Source of the DNA: Mariniphaga sp041684965
GTDB lineage: Bacteria > Bacteroidota > Bacteroidia > Bacteroidales > Prolixibacteraceae
Assembly (NCBI GenBank): GCA_041684965.1
Contig: JAWLGR010000023.1
Coordinates: forward strand, 9,174-73,173
DNA length: 64,000 nt
Direction of reading: 5' to 3'
Shown: positions 63,002-64,000 of the stretch, one piece after another
Layout of the letters: every line of letters starts with the position of its first letter
How positions within the stretch are numbered: position 1 is the first letter of the stretch
Translations under genes and position numbers: made by a program
The notes under the pieces: model-generated
What the model was told of the DNA's origin: nothing
Seen by the model: the letters and a program-made list of their open reading frames with translations, nothing else
The model's database searches: none

Positions 63002-63280
63002 ATGAGCGATTATCACGAACCAGCAAAAGAATTAAGTCAAAAGGCACGCTCTTTAACACGTGCTTTAAACAGTTTAAAAGAAGAAATTGAAGCTGTTGAT
63101 TGGTATAATCAGCGAACTGAACTGGAAAAGGACAAAGCATTGAAAAAAATCCTTATACATAATATGAATGAAGAGATAGAACATGCCTGCATGACACTTG
63201 AGTGGCTCCGTAGGAATATGGAAGGTTGGGATGGCCATTTGAAAGATTTCTTATTTAAAGAAGGAGAGATATCTCATTGA
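63002..63280 (+). CDS. Encapsulated ferritin-like (EncFtn) protein, no targeting peptide
   Basis: 92 aa from the Met at 63002; the frame is open further upstream (to 62894), overlapping the lipoprotein gene, but the ATG here follows an A-rich leader and starts the family pattern MSDYHEPAKEL. The motifs EEIEAVDWYNQR and NEEIEHACMTLEW place E28, W34, E58 and H61 at the spacings (E-x5-W; E-x2-H; 30 apart) of Rhodospirillum EncFtn iron-site residues (Glu32, Trp38, Glu62, His65). It assembles as an open ring that oxidises iron. Its C-terminus ends KEGEISH with no cargo-loading extension. Encoded 19 bp after the lipoprotein stop. Confidence 0.8.
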   Translation: MSDYHEPAKELSQKARSLTRALNSLKEEIEAVDWYNQRTELEKDKALKKILIHNMNEEIEHACMTLEWLRRNMEGWDGHLKDFLFKEGEISH

Positions 63281-63281
63281 C

Positions 63282-63300
63282 CTGCAAATCTCAATTGCAG
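63282..63300 (+). repeat. Hairpin CTGCAA / TTGCAG after the EncFtn gene
   Basis: A perfect 6-bp stem (63282-63287 and 63295-63300) with a 7-nt loop, immediately past the stop at 63280. No T run, so its role as a terminator is unclear. Confidence 0.35.
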
Positions 63301-63364
63301 CTTGCCTGAAATGGTTCGCTGTTTTAAAAATAAAGTATTTTACGCAAACCTTAAAATTAAAATA

Positions 63365-64000
63365 ATGAAACGACTTGAAAACAAAACTGTAGTTATTACC
63401 GGAGGCGCTGGTGGAATTGGAAGCGCCACTGCTAAAAGAATGATTGAAGAAGGCGCAAAGGTGCTGATTACCGACCTCGATGAAGATGCCTTGAAGAAAG
63501 TTTCAGAAGAAATTAACTCACCCGATTTGCATTACATCGCTGCCGATGTTACGGATGAAAAACAGGTAAAAACCTATGCAGAAAAGGCCAAAGAACTTTT
63601 CGGGCATGTTGACGTGTTTTTTAACAATGCCGGCATAGAAGGAGAGGTAAAACCGCTGGATGAATATTCTTTGGATTTATATCATAAATTAATAGCGGTG
63701 AATATACACGGGGTATATTATGGCTTGCGCCATGTATTTCCTTTGATGAAGGAAAAGGGTGGTTCTGTCATCATTACCTCATCAGTAGCCGGAATGACCG
63801 GTACAGCCAATGTGTTGCCCTATGTGGCGAGTAAATATGCGAACAATGGCATGATGCGCTCGGCAGCCCTTGAGGGAGCGCCCCATAAAATCAGGGTAAA
63901 TACCATTAATCCATCTCCTGTGGACAACAGAATGATGCGCTCGCTGGAAGAAGGTTTTGCCCCGGGAGAAGCAAAAGCTGCAAAGGAGAACTTTGAGAAA
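63365..64000 (+). CDS. SDR-family oxidoreductase (3' end beyond window)
   Basis: The frame is open to the window edge (212 codons visible). Short-chain dehydrogenase motifs are complete so far: TGGAGGIG near 12 (cofactor), NNAG near 87, IITSSVAG (Ser) and YVASK near 153 (Tyr-Lys). The motif DLDEDALKK after the second strand suggests NAD(H) binding. Probably a cytoplasmic alcohol or sugar dehydrogenase. Begins 84 bp after the EncFtn gene; its stop is outside the window. Confidence 0.9.
   Translation, partial: MKRLENKTVVITGGAGGIGSATAKRMIEEGAKVLITDLDEDALKKVSEEINSPDLHYIAADVTDEKQVKTYAEKAKELFGHVDVFFNNAGIEGEVKPLDEYSLDLYHKLIAVNIHGVYYGLRHVFPLMKEKGGSVIITSSVAGMTGTANVLPYVASKYANNGMMRSAALEGAPHKIRVNTINPSPVDNRMMRSLEEGFAPGEAKAAKENFEK

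Noticed and set aside
62894..63280. Longer 128-aa start for the EncFtn protein
   Set aside because: The extra 36 residues overlap the lipoprotein gene in another frame, and the family's N-terminus (MSDYHEP) begins at 63002.

Overview
This 64 kb window is chromosomal DNA of a free-living member of the Bacteroidota, most likely of the Bacteroidales/Marinilabiliales type. That is inferred from -7 boxes of the form TAnnTTTG with no clear Shine-Dalgarno sequences, many small lipoproteins and Tat-exported Gfo/Idh/MocA and TIM-barrel sugar enzymes, membrane-anchored AraC regulators, an Mrp antiporter preceded by a universal stress protein gene, and several protein families that I know mainly from Bacteroidota. 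No rRNA, complete tRNA or CRISPR array was seen.

Layout. 1-10 kb: the 3' part of a TPR/LuxR regulator, a membrane protein, a secreted metallophosphoesterase, a barrel-like protein, an S9 peptidase and two proteins of unknown role; the intergenic DNA here holds unusual repeats, including 26 copies of a 7-bp unit that run into the S9 peptidase gene. 10-14 kb: an ArsR-controlled operon (arsR, small thioredoxin, ArsF-like, ArsG-like, ArsP-type permease, split-Soret-like cytochrome) with a perfect 6-4-6 operator at its promoter and a second, near-perfect one inside. 14-23 kb: two membrane proteins, small envelope proteins, then yhhQ-queF (queuosine precursor uptake and preQ0 reduction) behind a very compact preQ1-I-like riboswitch, an M19-type dipeptidase and two tandem paralogous lipoproteins. 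23-32 kb: a large-subunit catalase and a sugar cluster (two Gfo/Idh/MocA oxidoreductases, two TIM-barrel isomerases/epimerases, a membrane AraC regulator). 32-42 kb: PEP carboxylase, then a universal stress protein plus mrpABCDEFG operon and a HAD phosphatase. 42-54.5 kb: a copper/silver-type cluster (two secreted HMA proteins, a porin-like protein, CusB, TolC-type and CusA, a small Cys-rich protein), then an Rrf2 regulator with Fe-S-type cysteines and two YceI proteins.

54.6-64 kb is more AT-rich and accessory in character. It has a BNR_4-type secreted protein resembling PL25 ulvan lyases, a tRNA-3'-end-like scar, and a compact three-gene island (371 aa unknown, 454 aa protein with family-A polymerase-like motifs, 129 aa unknown). 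A stress/envelope cluster follows: small lipoprotein, sll1863-like coiled-coil protein, a nested-hairpin element that may be a non-coding RNA or a mobile repeat, a coiled-coil lipoprotein, a standalone encapsulated-ferritin-like protein, and the start of an SDR dehydrogenase cut by the window edge.

The observations most worth a second look are the preQ1-like leader of yhhQ-queF, the polymerase-like island, the nested-hairpin element at 61904-62053, the stand-alone EncFtn gene and the two-operator ars operon.
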